A stretch of 64,000 bases of DNA from Gudongella sp. Lineage in GTDB: Bacteria > Bacillota > Clostridia > Tissierellales > Tissierellaceae. A program made the translations under genes and the position numbers. The notes beneath the pieces were generated by a model. The model did no database searches. It was not told the DNA's origin and saw only the letters and a list, made by a program, of their open reading frames with translations. Shown piece after piece: positions 15,943 through 24,484 of the stretch (its first letter is position 1; each line of letters opens with the position of its first letter). Where the stretch lies: assembly GCA_024649995.1 (NCBI GenBank), contig JANKMX010000001.1:1-64000 (forward strand), written 5' to 3'.

Positions 15943-15981
15943 ATACACCCTGGAAGTAATTATTCTAGGGTGTATTATTAT
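15943..15981 (+). terminator. Terminator of the oxidoreductase/TRAP operon
   Basis: Long hairpin with outer stem ATACACCCT / AGGGTGTAT and inner GAA-TAATTA-TTC pairing. The following tract is ATTATTATTG, T-rich rather than a pure T run, so termination may be leaky. Confidence 0.65.
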
Positions 15982-16017
15982 TGAATCAATTATTGAAATA
16001 GACTCTTTCTATCCTTA

Positions 16018-16053
16018 TAAAAAAGCTGCCAGAAATCTTGTTCTGACAGCCTA
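16018..16053 (-). terminator. Terminator of the DUF302 gene
   Basis: On the minus strand AGGCTGTCAGAAC ... TTTCTGGCAGC forms a hairpin followed by TTTTTT, just downstream of the DUF302 stop. Confidence 0.8.
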
Positions 16054-16088
16054 GTAAACATCATATTAAGTTATTTATTAAGGGGAAT

Positions 16089-16475
16089 CTATTTTGCCTC
16101 TTCCATTGCAGCCATCAACTCATGCTCAATTCTTGAACCAATCTCAGATAGCTTGTCATCCTTAAATACTCCCATAAGTTCTTTTGGACTTACCAGGCCA
16201 ATAAACATTTGACCCTTATCCTCAAATATCGCCATCTTGCAAGGAAGGAATAGTCCTGCTTCCATGTTTATCGTTAGGATTTCCTTGGCCTGCTTTGGAT
16301 TACAGACTTCAAGGATCTTGAAATTTCCTTCAAATTCCAACCCTTTGCTCTTAAGCGTCTCCTCGAAATCCAGCTCCCATAAAACTCCAAAACTTTTTTC
16401 CTTTAGACTTTTCTTTAATGCTTCCAATGCTTCCTCATAGCTTTTCTCGGTCTTTACTTTATATTTGATATCCAT
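16089..16475 (-). CDS. DUF302 family protein
   Basis: 128 residues matching the DUF302 pattern: MDIKYKVKTEKSYEEALEALK start, FGVLWELDFEETLKSKG, then FKILEVCNPKQAKEILTIN and GLFLPCKMAIFED. The family is small, cytoplasmic and of unknown function. Two conserved cysteines (in LEVCNP and LPCKM) are seen. Monocistronic, with its own terminator and a good ribosome binding site (AAAGGAGGA). Function unknown. Confidence 0.88.
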   Translation of the reverse strand: MDIKYKVKTEKSYEEALEALKKSLKEKSFGVLWELDFEETLKSKGLEFEGNFKILEVCNPKQAKEILTINMEAGLFLPCKMAIFEDKGQMFIGLVSPKELMGVFKDDKLSEIGSRIEHELMAAMEEAK

Positions 16476-16586
16476 CTAAATCCTCCTTTGAGTATTATTT
16501 CGTCTAAAGAATACATACCCCAACTAGGTATATTTATTCAGTATGGATTCAGGATTTAAATATTTTCTGTAGATAGGGAAAGGATT

Positions 16587-16606
16587 TAGTTCCAAATCAG
16601 GAACTA
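16587..16606. promoter_or_regulatory. Perfect 7-6-7 palindrome upstream of the Tm-1-like gene pair
   Basis: TAGTTCC-AAATCA-GGAACTA is a perfect inverted repeat in the 271-nt region between the divergent DUF302 gene and the UPF0261 gene. No T run follows, so it is more likely an operator than a terminator. The rest of the region shows no clear promoter to me. Confidence 0.45.
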
Positions 16607-16746
16607 CAACACTTATTTCAAATTATATTCCCATATTTTAATTAATTGCCCTTAGAATGAGTTTTATTGTGACAAGTTTATGGTATATGAGTAATGGCGA
16701 GTATTTTTTAGTTTAGCGTAATAATGTGATAAGGAGAGTGGTGCTA

Positions 16747-17958
16747 ATGAAAACCGTTGCCGTTGCAGGTACATACGACAGCAAGGCAAAGGAGCTAATG
16801 TTTGTTAAGGAGGTTCTTGAGGGTGTAGGTCTCAATACTCTGACAATCAACTGTGGGGTGTTCAGACCAGAGGTTCACACAGATATCAAGAGCATTGATA
16901 TCGCTGCTGACATAGGTGAGGACCTTGTGGAGATTGCAGGAAAGAAGGACAGGGCTCTGGGAACTGAGGTTATGGCAAGAGCTATGGAGGTGGCAATCCC
17001 AAGGCTGTATTCTGAAGGCAAGTTTGATGGAATAATATCCCTTGGTGGATCTGGAGGAACTTCTCTTGTCACTCCCGGAATGAGGGCTCTTCCCGTTGGG
17101 GTTCCAAAGGTAATGGTCTCAACAGTGGCTTCAGGAAATGTATCCCAGTACGTTGGTACGAGCGATATCATGATGATGCCTTCAATTGTTGATGTATCCG
17201 GTCTTAATTCAATATCAACAAGAATATTCACAAACGCTGCTTTGGCAGTCGCAGGTATGGTTAACATGGAGCATGAGGAGAAATCATTGGCTAAGAAGCC
17301 CCTTATTGCAGCTACTATGTTTGGCGTCACAACTCCATGTGTCAACATGGCAAGGGAGTATCTTGAGGAGAAGGGCTACGAGGTGCTTGTCTTCCACGCT
17401 ACGGGAACCGGTGGAAAGACAATGGAGAGGCTGATCGAGGAAGGATACTTTGTGGGAGTTCTAGACCTGACCACAACCGAGTGGTGCGACGAGCTGGTTG
17501 GTGGGGTTCTAGCAGCAGGACCGACCAGACTTGAGGCGGCTGGGAAGGCCAAGGTTCCCCAGGTTGTTTCAGTGGGGGCTCTTGATATGGTCAACTTTGG
17601 TCCCATTGATACAGTTCCTGTTGAATTCAAGGATAGGAACCTCTACAAGCACAACCCAACAGTTACGCTTATGAGAACAACTGTAGAAGATAACAAGAAG
17701 CTTGGTGAGATAATTGCAGAAAAGCTTAATATGACGGAGGGGCCTACAGCACTGATGATTCCACTAAAGGGAGTTTCAATGATAGATGCAGAGGGCCAGC
17801 CTTTCCACGGGCCTGCAGAGGATCAGATGCTCTTTGATATACTAAGGGAGAATGTTGACAGGACAAAGGTTGAGCTGATTGAAATGGACAACAATATCAA
17901 TGATGAGGAGTTTGCCCTGGCAGCTGCCAAGAAGCTGGTTGAACTTATTGAGGAGTGA
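16747..17958 (+). CDS. UPF0261 / Tm-1-like ATP-binding domain protein
   Basis: 403 residues of the UPF0261 family: VAVAGTYDSKAKELMFVKEVLE at the start (split GTYDSKAKEL is the signature), IISLGGSGGTSLVTPGMRALP for nucleotide or ligand binding, AAGPTRLEAAGKAKVPQVVS in the second half, and MIPLKGVSMIDAEGQPFHGP near the end. The fold matches the N-terminal half of the tomato Tm-1 protein. The ATG at 16747 lies behind AAGGAGAG; upstream in-frame extension (16726) lacks a good site. It ends 3 nt before the TIM-barrel gene, which matches the C-terminal half of Tm-1. Enzymatic role unknown. Confidence 0.9.
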   Translation: MKTVAVAGTYDSKAKELMFVKEVLEGVGLNTLTINCGVFRPEVHTDIKSIDIAADIGEDLVEIAGKKDRALGTEVMARAMEVAIPRLYSEGKFDGIISLGGSGGTSLVTPGMRALPVGVPKVMVSTVASGNVSQYVGTSDIMMMPSIVDVSGLNSISTRIFTNAALAVAGMVNMEHEEKSLAKKPLIAATMFGVTTPCVNMAREYLEEKGYEVLVFHATGTGGKTMERLIEEGYFVGVLDLTTTEWCDELVGGVLAAGPTRLEAAGKAKVPQVVSVGALDMVNFGPIDTVPVEFKDRNLYKHNPTVTLMRTTVEDNKKLGEIIAEKLNMTEGPTALMIPLKGVSMIDAEGQPFHGPAEDQMLFDILRENVDRTKVELIEMDNNINDEEFALAAAKKLVELIEE

Positions 17959-17961
17959 TGA

Positions 17962-18786
17962 ATGATGGATAGACAAGAGGTACTTAAGAGACTTAAGGCA
18001 CAGGTTGATAGCGGCAAGGCAATAATAGGTGCAGGGGCCGGAACAGGAATTTCTGCAAAGAGTGCTGAAAAGGGTGGAGTTGACCTTATTATCATCTACA
18101 ACTCCGGAAGGTACAGAATGGCAGGACGTGGATCTTTGGCAGGATTACTTCCTTATGGGGATGCAAACCAGATTGTTGTTGACATGGGTAGTGAGGTTCT
18201 TCCAATTGTAAAGAACACTCCTGTACTTGCTGGCGTCTGTGGAACTGACCCCTTCAGGGTTATGGACAAGTTTCTTGAGCAATTGAAAGCTCAGGGCTTT
18301 GCAGGCGTTCAGAACTTCCCAACGGTTGGCCTGATTGACGGTGTCTTCAGACAGAATCTTGAGGAGACTGGCATGGGCTATGACCTTGAGGTTGAGATGA
18401 TCAGAAAGGCTCATGAGATTGGCCTTGTGACAACTCCCTACGTTTTTGACACAGACCAGGCCAAGAAGATGGCAGAGGCAGGAGCGGATGTTGTAGTTGC
18501 ACATATGGGCTTGACAACAAAGGGGTCAATCGGGGCACAGACTGCTTTGACCCTGGATGAATCAGTCGTAAGGGTCCAGGAGATATGTGATGCTGCCAAG
18601 GAGGTAAATCCGGACATAATGGTAATTTGTCATGGAGGGCCAATTGCAATGCCTGAGGATGCAAAGTATGTCCTAGAAAGGACTAAGGGAGTATGCGGCT
18701 TCTTCGGTGCATCAAGCATTGAAAGGCTACCTACCGAGGTTGCAATCAGAGAACAGGTAGAGGATTTCAAGAAGATAGAAGTATAG
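17962..18786 (+). CDS. TIM-barrel protein, phosphoenolpyruvate hydrolase-like (Tm-1 C-terminal half homologue)
   Basis: 274 residues. Features: [41 protein letters not shown] is the family core (shown by [15 protein letters not shown]), followed by [46 protein letters not shown] and [13 protein letters not shown]. These are typical of the phosphoenolpyruvate hydrolase-like / IGPS-like TIM-barrel family. It is translationally adjacent to the UPF0261 gene and followed by a strong terminator, so the two form a closed two-gene operon. Either Met of the MM start is possible. Reaction unproven. Confidence 0.88.
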   Translation: MMDRQEVLKRLKAQVDSGKAIIGAGAGTGISAKSAEKGGVDLIIIYNSGRYRMAGRGSLAGLLPYGDANQIVVDMGSEVLPIVKNTPVLAGVCGTDPFRVMDKFLEQLKAQGFAGVQNFPTVGLIDGVFRQNLEETGMGYDLEVEMIRKAHEIGLVTTPYVFDTDQAKKMAEAGADVVVAHMGLTTKGSIGAQTALTLDESVVRVQEICDAAKEVNPDIMVICHGGPIAMPEDAKYVLERTKGVCGFFGASSIERLPTEVAIREQVEDFKKIEV

Positions 18787-18810
18787 GATCAAATAGCAAT
18801 GCAATATAGT

Positions 18811-18846
18811 GCAGGCAGGCTGAAATTCAGTCTGCTTGCTTTTTTT
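18811..18846 (+). terminator. Rho-independent terminator of the Tm-1-like operon
   Basis: Stem GCAGGCAGGCTGAA / TTCAGTCTGCTTGC with one G-T pair, then TTTTTTT. Confidence 0.9.
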
Positions 18847-19003
18847 GCGGATAAATAATTAATGGTGTTAACTATGAAGGCATCTGTTGTTTTCAAATTA
18901 AGTAGGTATATTTAGCTTACAATGTTGCATGAAAAACATTACAATATAGTTATAAAGTGTATACTGAAGTTTGAATCCATAAACAACAAGAAGGAGGGCA
19001 AGC

Positions 19004-20020
19004 ATGCAAAGGGTAAGACTGGGAAAAACTAGCATAGTCGCAAACAAGAATGGCTTTGGGGCTCTGCCCATACAAAGAATTTCAAGTGAGGATGCCAAGA
19101 GAATATTATTACGAGCATATGAAGGAGGCATAAACTTTTTCGATACCTCACGAGCATATAGCGACAGTGAGGAGAAGATTGGAATGGCACTGTCCCATGT
19201 GAGGGAGAAAATATATATTGCAACAAAAACCAAAGCCAAAAATGCAGATGATTTTTGGATGGATCTGAAAGAATCCCTTAAAGCATTAAAGACAGATTAC
19301 ATTGACATATATCAGTTTCATAACCCTTCCTTTTGTCCAAAGCCTGGGGATGGAACAGGGCTTTATGAAGCCATGCTGGAGGCTAAGGAAAAGGGACTGA
19401 TAAGGCACATTGGAATTACGAATCACAGGATGAAAGTGGCAGTGGAAGCTGTGGAATCAGGATTATATGAGACCATACAGTTCCCTTTCAGCTACTTGGC
19501 AACAGAGGAGGAGCTTGGCCTTGTCGAGATATGCAGGGAGAGAGAGGTTGGCTTCATTGCAATGAAATCACTGGCCGGTGGTTTAATCAACAACTCGAGG
19601 GCAGCCTATGCCCATCAATCACTTTTTGAAAATGTTTTGCCGATTTGGGGAGTACAAAGGCTGGAAGAGCTTGATGAGTTCCTTGAGTACGGGACCAATC
19701 CTCCTGAGATGACACCTGAAATGCTTGATTTGATTGAGAAAGACAAGATGATCCTTTCAGGTGATTTTTGCAGAGGCTGTGGCTACTGTTTGCCATGCCC
19801 GGTTGACATTGATATTCCAAATGCCGCAAGGATGTCCCTCTTGATAAGAAGAGCCCCAACAAAGGTCTTTTTCAGCGAAGATTGGCAGATTAAGATGAAA
19901 AAGATCAAAGACTGCATAGAATGCCACCATTGTTCAGATAACTGTCCATACGGACTTGATACTCATAACCTATTGAAGAGAAACCTAAAGGATTATGAGG
20001 AATCCATTCAGAAAGCATAA
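19004..20020 (+). CDS. Aldo/keto reductase with C-terminal 2x[4Fe-4S] ferredoxin-like domain
   Basis: 338 residues. Residues 1-240 form an aldo/keto reductase barrel: GKTSIVANKNGFGALPIQ, FFDTSRAYSDSEEKIG with the catalytic Asp and Tyr, IYIATKTKAK with the Lys, and YIDIYQFHNP with the His. The C-terminus carries CRGCGYCLPCPVDIDIP and CIECHHCSDNCPYGL, two four-cysteine motifs that should bind [4Fe-4S] clusters. Such fusions can accept electrons from ferredoxin-type donors. The start follows GAAGGAGGG. Fructose-bisphosphate aldolase follows 154 nt later without a terminator between. Substrate unknown. Confidence 0.93.
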   Translation: MQRVRLGKTSIVANKNGFGALPIQRISSEDAKRILLRAYEGGINFFDTSRAYSDSEEKIGMALSHVREKIYIATKTKAKNADDFWMDLKESLKALKTDYIDIYQFHNPSFCPKPGDGTGLYEAMLEAKEKGLIRHIGITNHRMKVAVEAVESGLYETIQFPFSYLATEEELGLVEICREREVGFIAMKSLAGGLINNSRAAYAHQSLFENVLPIWGVQRLEELDEFLEYGTNPPEMTPEMLDLIEKDKMILSGDFCRGCGYCLPCPVDIDIPNAARMSLLIRRAPTKVFFSEDWQIKMKKIKDCIECHHCSDNCPYGLDTHNLLKRNLKDYEESIQKA

Positions 20021-20174
20021 TAACCCATATTTCATTAATGTATGGATTAGAAGATCTAAAAGGAAGTGAAATCCGACTGCAATTGTGCAAAGTGTACATT
20101 TATACATTACGGGTATAAATAAATATGTGGGAACAGATAAATACACTGGAACACTAACAAATAGGGGGTTTACT

Positions 20175-21062
20175 ATGAACGATAAACAAAGAGATATCAT
20201 GAAAAACGGCAAGGGTTTTGTGGCTGCATTGGACCAGAGTGGTGGAAGCACTCCTAAAGCCTTGTTGGGCTATGGTGTAACTGAGGACAAGTATAAGAAT
20301 GATGAAGAGATGTTTGATCTGGTCCATGAAATGAGGACCAGAATCATTACTAGTCCAGGGTTTAATTCAGACCATATACTGGCAGCAATACTTTTTGAGC
20401 AGACCATGGACCGAAAGATTGAGGGCAAGTTTACTTCTGACTATTTATGGGAGGAAAAGGGAATAGTTCCGATTCTTAAGGTTGATAAGGGTCTTGCCGA
20501 TGAGGAGGATGGTGTCCAGCTCATGAAGCCAATTCCTGAGCTGCGGGAGCTCCTTGACAGGGCGGTTGAAAAAGGGATTTATGGCACAAAAATGAGATCG
20601 GTCATTAAAAAGGCCAATCCGGAATCCATTAAAAGAATCGTTCAGCAGCAATTTGAGATTGGAATTCAAATAATGGCAAATAGCCTGGTCCCAATTATAG
20701 AACCTGAAGTGGACATCAACAGCTCAGATAAAAGGGAATCCGAGGAAATACTCAAGAAGGAAATCTTGGAGCAATTGAACACACTTAAGGAAGGCCAAGA
20801 GGTTATGCTGAAGCTTTCAATACCTAGCGAGGCAGGCTTTTACACTGAATTGATAGAACATCCAAGGGTTATGCGTGTGGTAGCATTGTCTGGTGGCTAC
20901 AGTAGAGAGGATGCTGTTAGGCTTCTTTATGAAAACCCAGGTCTGATTGCAAGCTTTTCAAGAGCCCTGGTGGAGGGTTTAAGTGTTGACCAAAGTGATG
21001 AAGAGTTCAATGATATGCTCAGTAACTCAATTTCCCAGATATACAATGCATCCATAGCGTAA
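20175..21062 (+). CDS. fda: Class I fructose-bisphosphate aldolase
   Basis: 295 residues of the bacterial class I aldolase family: [48 protein letters not shown] (the region of the active-site lysines) and [14 protein letters not shown]. It cleaves fructose-1,6-bisphosphate by a Schiff base without metal. The frame is open from 20085, but the ATG at 20175 is preceded by AGGGGGTT and matches the family start. Followed by its own terminator. Confidence 0.94.
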   Translation: MNDKQRDIMKNGKGFVAALDQSGGSTPKALLGYGVTEDKYKNDEEMFDLVHEMRTRIITSPGFNSDHILAAILFEQTMDRKIEGKFTSDYLWEEKGIVPILKVDKGLADEEDGVQLMKPIPELRELLDRAVEKGIYGTKMRSVIKKANPESIKRIVQQQFEIGIQIMANSLVPIIEPEVDINSSDKRESEEILKKEILEQLNTLKEGQEVMLKLSIPSEAGFYTELIEHPRVMRVVALSGGYSREDAVRLLYENPGLIASFSRALVEGLSVDQSDEEFNDMLSNSISQIYNASIA

Positions 21063-21160
21063 AGGTGGAATAGTTGGCCAAGAAGTTGGCAAAAGTAAAA
21101 GAGAGATAGTAAGCGAAGTAACATTTAGGATTTTATAATGATTGAGCTGTAAATGTTAGA

Positions 21161-21195
21161 GCAGGCAGACTGATACTTTGGTCTGCTTGTTTTTG
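21161..21195 (+). terminator. Rho-independent terminator after the aldolase gene
   Basis: Stem CAGGCAGAC / GTCTGCTTG with a 10-nt loop followed by TTTTTG. It resembles the hairpin at 18811-18846 (both use the GCAGGCAG/CTGCTTG stem). Confidence 0.88.
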
Positions 21196-21225
21196 TGTAT
21201 AGATGTGAGGCTAGTAAAAAAATCA

Positions 21226-21264
21226 AATGAATCATTTCCAATTCATTAAGTAAAACGATATAAT
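21226..21264 (+). promoter_or_regulatory. Promoter with inverted repeat before the sensor kinase
   Basis: A -10 box TATAAT at 21259-21264 preceded by a weak -35 (TTTCCA, 21235-21240, 18-nt spacer). A 7-8-7 inverted repeat AATGAAT/ATTCATT (21226-21232 and 21241-21247) covers the -35, so regulation by a bound dimer is possible. Confidence 0.5.
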
Positions 21265-21309
21265 TGAAAAGATGTATGTATTTCAAGTTTTGGGAGACGG
21301 GAGAAATCT

Positions 21310-22887
21310 ATGAAAAAGTTTGTTTTGATGTTTTGCATGATAATAGGGATTACAATGACTATACCTGCCTATGCTGATGCTACAGTTTACAAAGTCGCTG
21401 GGGACAGAGATTTTCCTCCTTATGAGTATGTCGATAAGGATGGAAATTTCAAGGGATTTAACGTTGACCTGCTTAGGGCTATTAGTCTTGTTACGGGTAT
21501 GGAATTTGAGTTTATTCCTATGAAGTGGGAAGATGCATATGTTTCAGTTCATCAAGGCAAGGCAGACATCATTCAGGGGATGAAGGAATCTGAAGAAAGA
21601 AAAAACAAGTTTCTGTTTTCGGAATCGCTTTTGCTTAACTCTCAGTCAATATTTGTCCTGGATGATAATCAGGATATAAGGAATGAGAAGGATCTTGAAG
21701 GTAAGCTGGTGGCCCTTAACAAGGAGGACACAGTTATTGAGGAGATAAATAATATCAATGATGCAGAGATAGTTGAATACGACACACTAGGGGAAGCACT
21801 GGATAGTTTGATAAATGGAGATGTCGATGCATTAGTGGGTAATACCCTCACTGTTAATTATCTCTGCAAGGAGAAGAATTCGATTGAGCTTGTGAAAATA
21901 GTTGGAGATGCAATTAATGAGCAAAAATACTCTATTGCAGTACATAAGACAAACACTCCACTTATGGTGAATCTGAATGAAGGAATAAAGGAAATACAGG
22001 AAAACGGAATGTATGACTCACTGTACAGAAAATGGTTTGGGACACCAATCAAAAACACCAAGACAAACTACGAGTTTTTGTGGAAAATGACTTTGGGAAT
22101 TTTAGGAGCTTTTGTCACATTGGTTTTTATAATAAAAAGCGCTAACAAAAAGCTAAAGGAGATAATCGATACTAAAACGGAGGAACAAAAGACTCTTATG
22201 TATGAACTTAGGCACTATGATAAGCTTCAATTCATGAACCAGATTATAGCTTCAATAGCTCATGAGATAAGAAATCCTTTGACTTCCATAAAGATTTATA
22301 CTGACCAGATAAAGGACAAGCTTGATAACAGGGAGTTTTTGCTTGCAGCTTCGGAGGATATCCCTGTTGAAATAAATAGAATAGATGGCTTAATTAAGGA
22401 ATTTATGGAGTACGCATCACCCAGGAGGCCAGTAGCAGCATATATTAATCTACATGATGAGGTGATGAACTCCATCAAGTTGGTCAAGTTTCATATCAAT
22501 GAAATAAAGATTGATGTTGATATTGATAAATCCCTCTATGTTGTATTTGATTTGAGCCAATTCAAACAGATAATCATAAACATACTTTTAAACAGCAATG
22601 ATGCAGTCAAGGATATTGACGATCCTTACATTGAAATATCTGCACAAGAGCATGTCAGTGAAGTTGAATTGGTGTTTAGGGACAACGGATACGGCATGGG
22701 CAAGGATGATTTGCAATATATTTTCGAGCCTTTTTACACCACAAAGGAATATGGGAATGGTGTTGGGATGTTTGTCGTAAAACAGATTATTGATGATAAT
22801 GGTGGCAGCATAGTTGCTGAAAGCGAAGGGGAAAATAAGGGTATGTGCATTACACTGAAGCTGGGAAGAGGTGAAAAGGTTGAGTAA
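21310..22887 (+). CDS. Sensor histidine kinase with extracellular SBP-bac-3 (amino-acid-binding-type) domain
   Basis: 525 residues. A signal peptide ends near residue 22 (PAYADA). Residues about 26-245 form a solute-binding family 3 domain (VAGDRDFPPYEYVDKDGNFKGF, DIIQGMKESEERK), as in polar amino acid binding proteins. One membrane helix lies near 258-277. The HisKA box has phospho-acceptor H318 in IASIAHEIRNPLTS, and the ATPase domain has the N box (NILLNSNDAV), G1 (DNGYGMG), F box (IFEPFYTTKEYGNGVGM) and G2. It should sense an amino-acid-like ligand outside the cell and phosphorylate the regulator encoded by the overlapping next gene. Confidence 0.95.
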   Translation: MKKFVLMFCMIIGITMTIPAYADATVYKVAGDRDFPPYEYVDKDGNFKGFNVDLLRAISLVTGMEFEFIPMKWEDAYVSVHQGKADIIQGMKESEERKNKFLFSESLLLNSQSIFVLDDNQDIRNEKDLEGKLVALNKEDTVIEEINNINDAEIVEYDTLGEALDSLINGDVDALVGNTLTVNYLCKEKNSIELVKIVGDAINEQKYSIAVHKTNTPLMVNLNEGIKEIQENGMYDSLYRKWFGTPIKNTKTNYEFLWKMTLGILGAFVTLVFIIKSANKKLKEIIDTKTEEQKTLMYELRHYDKLQFMNQIIASIAHEIRNPLTSIKIYTDQIKDKLDNREFLLAASEDIPVEINRIDGLIKEFMEYASPRRPVAAYINLHDEVMNSIKLVKFHINEIKIDVDIDKSLYVVFDLSQFKQIIINILLNSNDAVKDIDDPYIEISAQEHVSEVELVFRDNGYGMGKDDLQYIFEPFYTTKEYGNGVGMFVVKQIIDDNGGSIVAESEGENKGMCITLKLGRGEKVE

Positions 22888-24223
22888 CAAGCTATTGATT
22901 ATTGACGATGAGCCAAAAATACTTAGGTCTCTTAAGTTTCTTTTGGAAGATGACTTCAAGGTGTATACAAGTGAAAATTCAAGTGATGCATTGGATATTT
23001 TCAGAAGGGAAGAAATTAGACTTGTTCTTCTGGATTTAAGACTTAAGGAGGTAAGTGGAATAAACTTAATGAGGCAACTGCTTGAGATTGAGTCAAAGGC
23101 CATTATAATAATAATGACCGCATACTCAACCCTTGATAACTCGATCAAGGCTATCAAGTCTGGAGCCTACTACTTTATTACCAAGCCCATTGATAATGAG
23201 CAGTTAAAGCTGTTGTTAAACACTGCAAATGAGAAATTGGATATGGCAAATAAGATCAGGAGTCTACAGGGCCATTTAAAGAAGGATATAATTGGAAATT
23301 CACCTAGAATAAGGGAAATAAATGAAGTGATTAATAGGGTCAAGGATACAAATGCCACAATACTAATAACGGGGGAGAGTGGAACTGGAAAGGAGCTGAT
23401 TGCTCAGAAAATACATGGTACCAGCAATAGGTCAGATAAGCCCTATGTAGCCATAAACTGTGCTGCAATGCCTGGAGAGCTTCTAGAGAGTGAACTATTT
23501 GGCTACAAGAAAGGTTCCTTCACAGGTGCTCAGAAGGATGAAATAGGAGTTATAAGGAGAGCGGACAGAGGAACCTTAATCCTGGATGAAATTGGAGAAA
23601 TGGATTTGAGGCTACAATCAAAACTCCTGAGGTTTCTACAGGACAAAGAAGTAAGACCAATCGGTGATGCTGCCAGCTACAAGGTTGACGTAAGAATTAT
23701 CTGCATAACCAACAGAAATCTTAGAGAAGAAGTTGAAAAAGGCAATTTTAGGGAGGATCTATACTATAGGATCAATGTAATCAATATTGTTACACCACTT
23801 CTTAGAGAGAGGATTGATGATTTACAATATCTTGTACCACATTTTATTGACAAGTATAGAATTTCCTTTGATAAGAACGTTGAAGGTATAACTGACGAAG
23901 CATACTCCATACTCACAAAATATCAATTTCAAGGCAATATTAGGGAGCTTGAGAACATAATACAGAGGGCTGTGCTTTTAAGCACATCAAACTTAATTGA
24001 TGCTGACTCGCTGCATTTAAGTCCTCAGAGGGTCACACATACTAAAGATCAAGAATCTGATAAATTTGTGAAGATATTTAATGGTGATAGTATGAAGGAG
24101 ATTGAAAGAAAGGTAATTGAATTTGCGCTTAAGAACAATGGCGGCAATAGAAAGTGGACCGCTGAAAGCCTTGGTATTGGTGAGAGAACACTGAGATACA
24201 AAATAAAGGAGTACAATTTATAA
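22880..24223 (+). CDS. NtrC-family sigma-54-dependent response regulator
   Basis: About 447 residues: receiver domain with phospho-acceptor Asp near residue 52 (LVLLDLRLKE) and the conserved Lys in FITKPID; AAA+ domain with Walker A GESGTGKELIAQ, the sigma-54 contact loop GSFTGAQ and Walker B LILDEIGEMD; Fis-type helix-turn-helix at the end (NRKWTAESLGIGERTLRY). It overlaps the kinase gene. The TTG at 22880 has GAGGTG 6 nt upstream; the GTG at 22871 has no room for a ribosome binding site, so TTG is preferred. A sigma-54 promoter follows this gene directly, before gltS. Confidence 0.94.
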   Translation: MSNKLLIIDDEPKILRSLKFLLEDDFKVYTSENSSDALDIFRREEIRLVLLDLRLKEVSGINLMRQLLEIESKAIIIIMTAYSTLDNSIKAIKSGAYYFITKPIDNEQLKLLLNTANEKLDMANKIRSLQGHLKKDIIGNSPRIREINEVINRVKDTNATILITGESGTGKELIAQKIHGTSNRSDKPYVAINCAAMPGELLESELFGYKKGSFTGAQKDEIGVIRRADRGTLILDEIGEMDLRLQSKLLRFLQDKEVRPIGDAASYKVDVRIICITNRNLREEVEKGNFREDLYYRINVINIVTPLLRERIDDLQYLVPHFIDKYRISFDKNVEGITDEAYSILTKYQFQGNIRELENIIQRAVLLSTSNLIDADSLHLSPQRVTHTKDQESDKFVKIFNGDSMKEIERKVIEFALKNNGGNRKWTAESLGIGERTLRYKIKEYNL

Positions 24224-24231
24224 AATTAGAT

Positions 24232-24280
24232 AACAACCCTGCAAAATCTGCACCCTGCAAATTATGCAGGGTTGTTTTAT
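24232..24280 (+). terminator. Terminator of the two-component operon (also carries repeats that could be an enhancer site)
   Basis: Perfect 12-bp stem AACAACCCTGCA / TGCAGGGTTGTT followed by a T-rich tract. The loop holds a second CCCTGCAAA (24253-24261), a direct copy of 24237-24245. This gives three related half-sites 90-120 bp upstream of the sigma-54 promoter. Confidence 0.8.
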
Positions 24281-24353
24281 GTCTTTTTTTAAACTATAAA
24301 TCAAGAGAAATTTTAAAACCTAGTAATAAACACATATTTTTATATTGTTTAAT

Positions 24354-24370
24354 TTGGCATAAGTCTTGCA
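24354..24370 (+). promoter_or_regulatory. Sigma-54 (RpoN) promoter of gltS-ftcD-fchA-hutD
   Basis: TTGGCATAAGTCTTGCA matches the -24/-12 consensus, with GG (24356-24357) and GC (24368-24369) exactly 10 nt apart. Predicted transcription start is near 24381, leaving a leader of about 100 nt. An NtrC-type activator gene ends 130 nt upstream. No other match to this consensus was noticed in front of other genes in the window. Confidence 0.85.
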
Positions 24371-24484
24371 AATGTATAGACTTGAAATTATTAAATATTT
24401 CGTGAATTTTGGTAAGGGAGGGAAACGTTAGGAAGAATAAGGTATGCGGATAATTACTAAAAAAACACAAACAAGGAGGATGTC

